Assembly (NCBI GenBank): GCA_001872735.1
Contig: MNWT01000017.1
Span: forward strand, 1 to 53,324
Source: Verrucomicrobia bacterium CG1_02_43_26
GTDB taxonomy: Bacteria > Verrucomicrobiota > Verrucomicrobiia > Opitutales > CG1-02-43-26
Direction: 5' to 3'
Length of the DNA stretch: 53,324 nt
The position numbers and the translations under genes were made by a program. Numbering within the stretch: the first letter of the stretch is position 1; the number at the start of each line of letters is the position of its first letter. Below the pieces are notes generated by a model, which saw only the letters and a list, made by a program, of their open reading frames with translations, did not search any database and had not been told where the DNA came from. Below, one piece after another: positions 52,813 through 53,324 of this stretch.

Positions 52813-52847
52813 GACAACCCAGTATGTCATCAAATGCTGGGCTTGTC
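52813..52847 (+). terminator. Hairpin after clpB
   Basis: GACAACCCAG pairs with CTGGGCTTGTC (one bulged C), 22 bases after the clpB stop. The sequence behind it (TCTATTTATATAC) is only moderately T-rich, so termination is likely but not certain. Confidence 0.5.
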
Positions 52848-52892
52848 TCTATTTATATACAAAGTTTCACTTTTTATAAAAAACCCCATTTG

Positions 52893-52921
52893 TTGTTGAT
52901 TTAAGAAAACTGTGATATATT
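52893..52921 (+). promoter_or_regulatory. Promoter of the interrupted small gene
   Basis: TTGTTG (52893-52898), a 17-base spacer and TATATT (52916-52921), 36 bases before the ATG at 52958. Confidence 0.55.
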
Positions 52922-52957
52922 AGGTACAAACAGCAATCAAAAGAAAGGATTAATGCT

Positions 52958-53080
52958 ATGTTTAACTTTTTAAAAAACATTAGCAAGGATTTGCGTAGCC
53001 TTACTAGAAGCGAAGCGAGTGAAGAGCCAAAGATTACAGTTTCTAAAAAGACTGACAATACGCCTAACCAAAAATGGTAA
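52958..53080 (+). pseudogene. Small gene probably truncated by an IS1-like insertion
   Basis: A 40-codon frame starts MFNFLKNISKDLRSLTRSEA and ends NTPNQKW. A good ribosome-binding site (GAAAGGA) and a good promoter precede it, so the start is probably genuine. The stop codon TAA lies inside GGTAATG, the first bases of the IS1-like end at 53076, so the last two codons are supplied by the element and the original 3' part is missing. I recognise no family. It could also be a complete small protein that happens to end there. Confidence 0.5.
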
Positions 53081-53324
53081 TGCTTACGACTCGAATGATT
53101 TAAGGGAAAGGTTATACTCGTAAATGAAGATCTTCAGGCAGATTTCGTGCATATGTTGAGTTTTTGAGAATGAAAGCGTTTTGCGAACAAATCGACCCAG
53201 ACGTTGTCTAAGCGTATTATTCCAACGCTCAATGTGAGCTGTTTGACCACTTTCTTTACCCACGCTTTTGTGGGTTTGATTGCTGAACACTTCTCTATAG
53301 CTATTCCAGTAATCACTGAAGCTA
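53076..53324 (-). mobile_element. IS1-like element, 3' part, running off the right window edge
   Basis: The element end is set at GGTAATGCTTACG (53076), which resembles IS1 ends starting GGTAATG. The transposase stop is only eight bases inside. The other end is outside the window. Confidence 0.7.
53084..53324 (-). CDS. C-terminal part of an IS1-family transposase (InsB-like)
   Basis: The minus-strand frame is open from the window edge: SFSDYWNSYREVFSN, then HIERWNNTLRQRLGRFVRKT and LSFSKTQHMHEICLKIF, ending SLKSFES. The IERWNNxLRQRxxRFVRKTLSFSK block is the signature C-terminus of IS1-family transposases, which act as DDE-type recombinases. About 80 residues are visible, perhaps a third of the full protein. 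A start cannot be given because the 5' part lies beyond the edge. Confidence 0.88.
   Translation of the reverse strand, partial: SFSDYWNSYREVFSNQTHKSVGKESGQTAHIERWNNTLRQRLGRFVRKTLSFSKTQHMHEICLKIFIYEYNLSLKSFES

Overview
The window looks like a moderately AT-rich chromosomal contig from a PVC-superphylum bacterium, most likely Verrucomicrobiota of Opitutae/Puniceicoccales type. This placement is an inference from protein resemblance and gene order (ileS, a zinc-less DksA/TraR-like gene and lspA; a PpiD-like protein without a rotamase domain; divergent RluA-type and E1-E2 proteins). No rRNA is present to confirm it. Almost no gene start carries a Shine-Dalgarno sequence. Large ankyrin-like and Sel1-like repeat proteins hint at a host-associated or formerly host-associated life. 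Both ends run into pieces of IS1-type elements in the same orientation, so the contig probably ends at repeated insertion sequences.

Layout. 1-2 kb: an IS1-like fragment, the RNase P RNA gene, rpsT, an RluA-like gene and tRNA-Ser(CGA). 2-10 kb: photolyase, TrkH, a ferredoxin, a small MscS channel, thiol glutathione peroxidase, asd, murJ and a PP2C phosphatase. 10-13 kb: one 1033-residue protein joining E1-alpha, E1-beta, a lipoyl domain and an E2 catalytic domain. 13-21 kb: vanZ-like, the heme genes hemF-hemE-hemY, nadK, a GYF-domain membrane protein, a PpiD-like anchor and miaA. 21-25 kb: two tandem NSS-family sodium symporters with a 50-residue MetS-like subunit between them. 25-30 kb: a protein with 41-residue tandem repeats, then caxA-like, gpmI and a STAS anti-anti-sigma gene. 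30-36 kb: ileS-dksA-like-lspA, nupC and tRNA-Ser(TGA). 36-41 kb: an unrecognised gene, a Sel1-repeat gene and a beta-CASP metallo-beta-lactamase protein.

The most interesting region is the six-gene minus-strand operon at 40957-48815. It encodes a chemoreceptor with a WspA-like signalling tip, a WspB-like CheW, a WspD-like CheW with its Cys-rich N-terminus, a WspE-like CheA-REC hybrid, a response regulator and an RsbW-type HATPase. The regulator's receiver domain closely resembles that of WspR, but its output is an RsbU/SpoIIE-type PP2C phosphatase instead of a GGDEF cyclase. No CheR (WspC) or CheB (WspF) gene lies in the cluster. The parsimonious reading is a Wsp-type surface or chemosensory array whose output has been switched from cyclic-di-GMP to a partner-switching (RsbU/RsbW/RsbV) circuit. 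The STAS protein at 27439-27768 is a candidate RsbV partner.

The right end holds clpB, with an inverted repeat around its putative -10, followed by a small gene whose reading frame stops exactly in the first bases of an IS1-like element.
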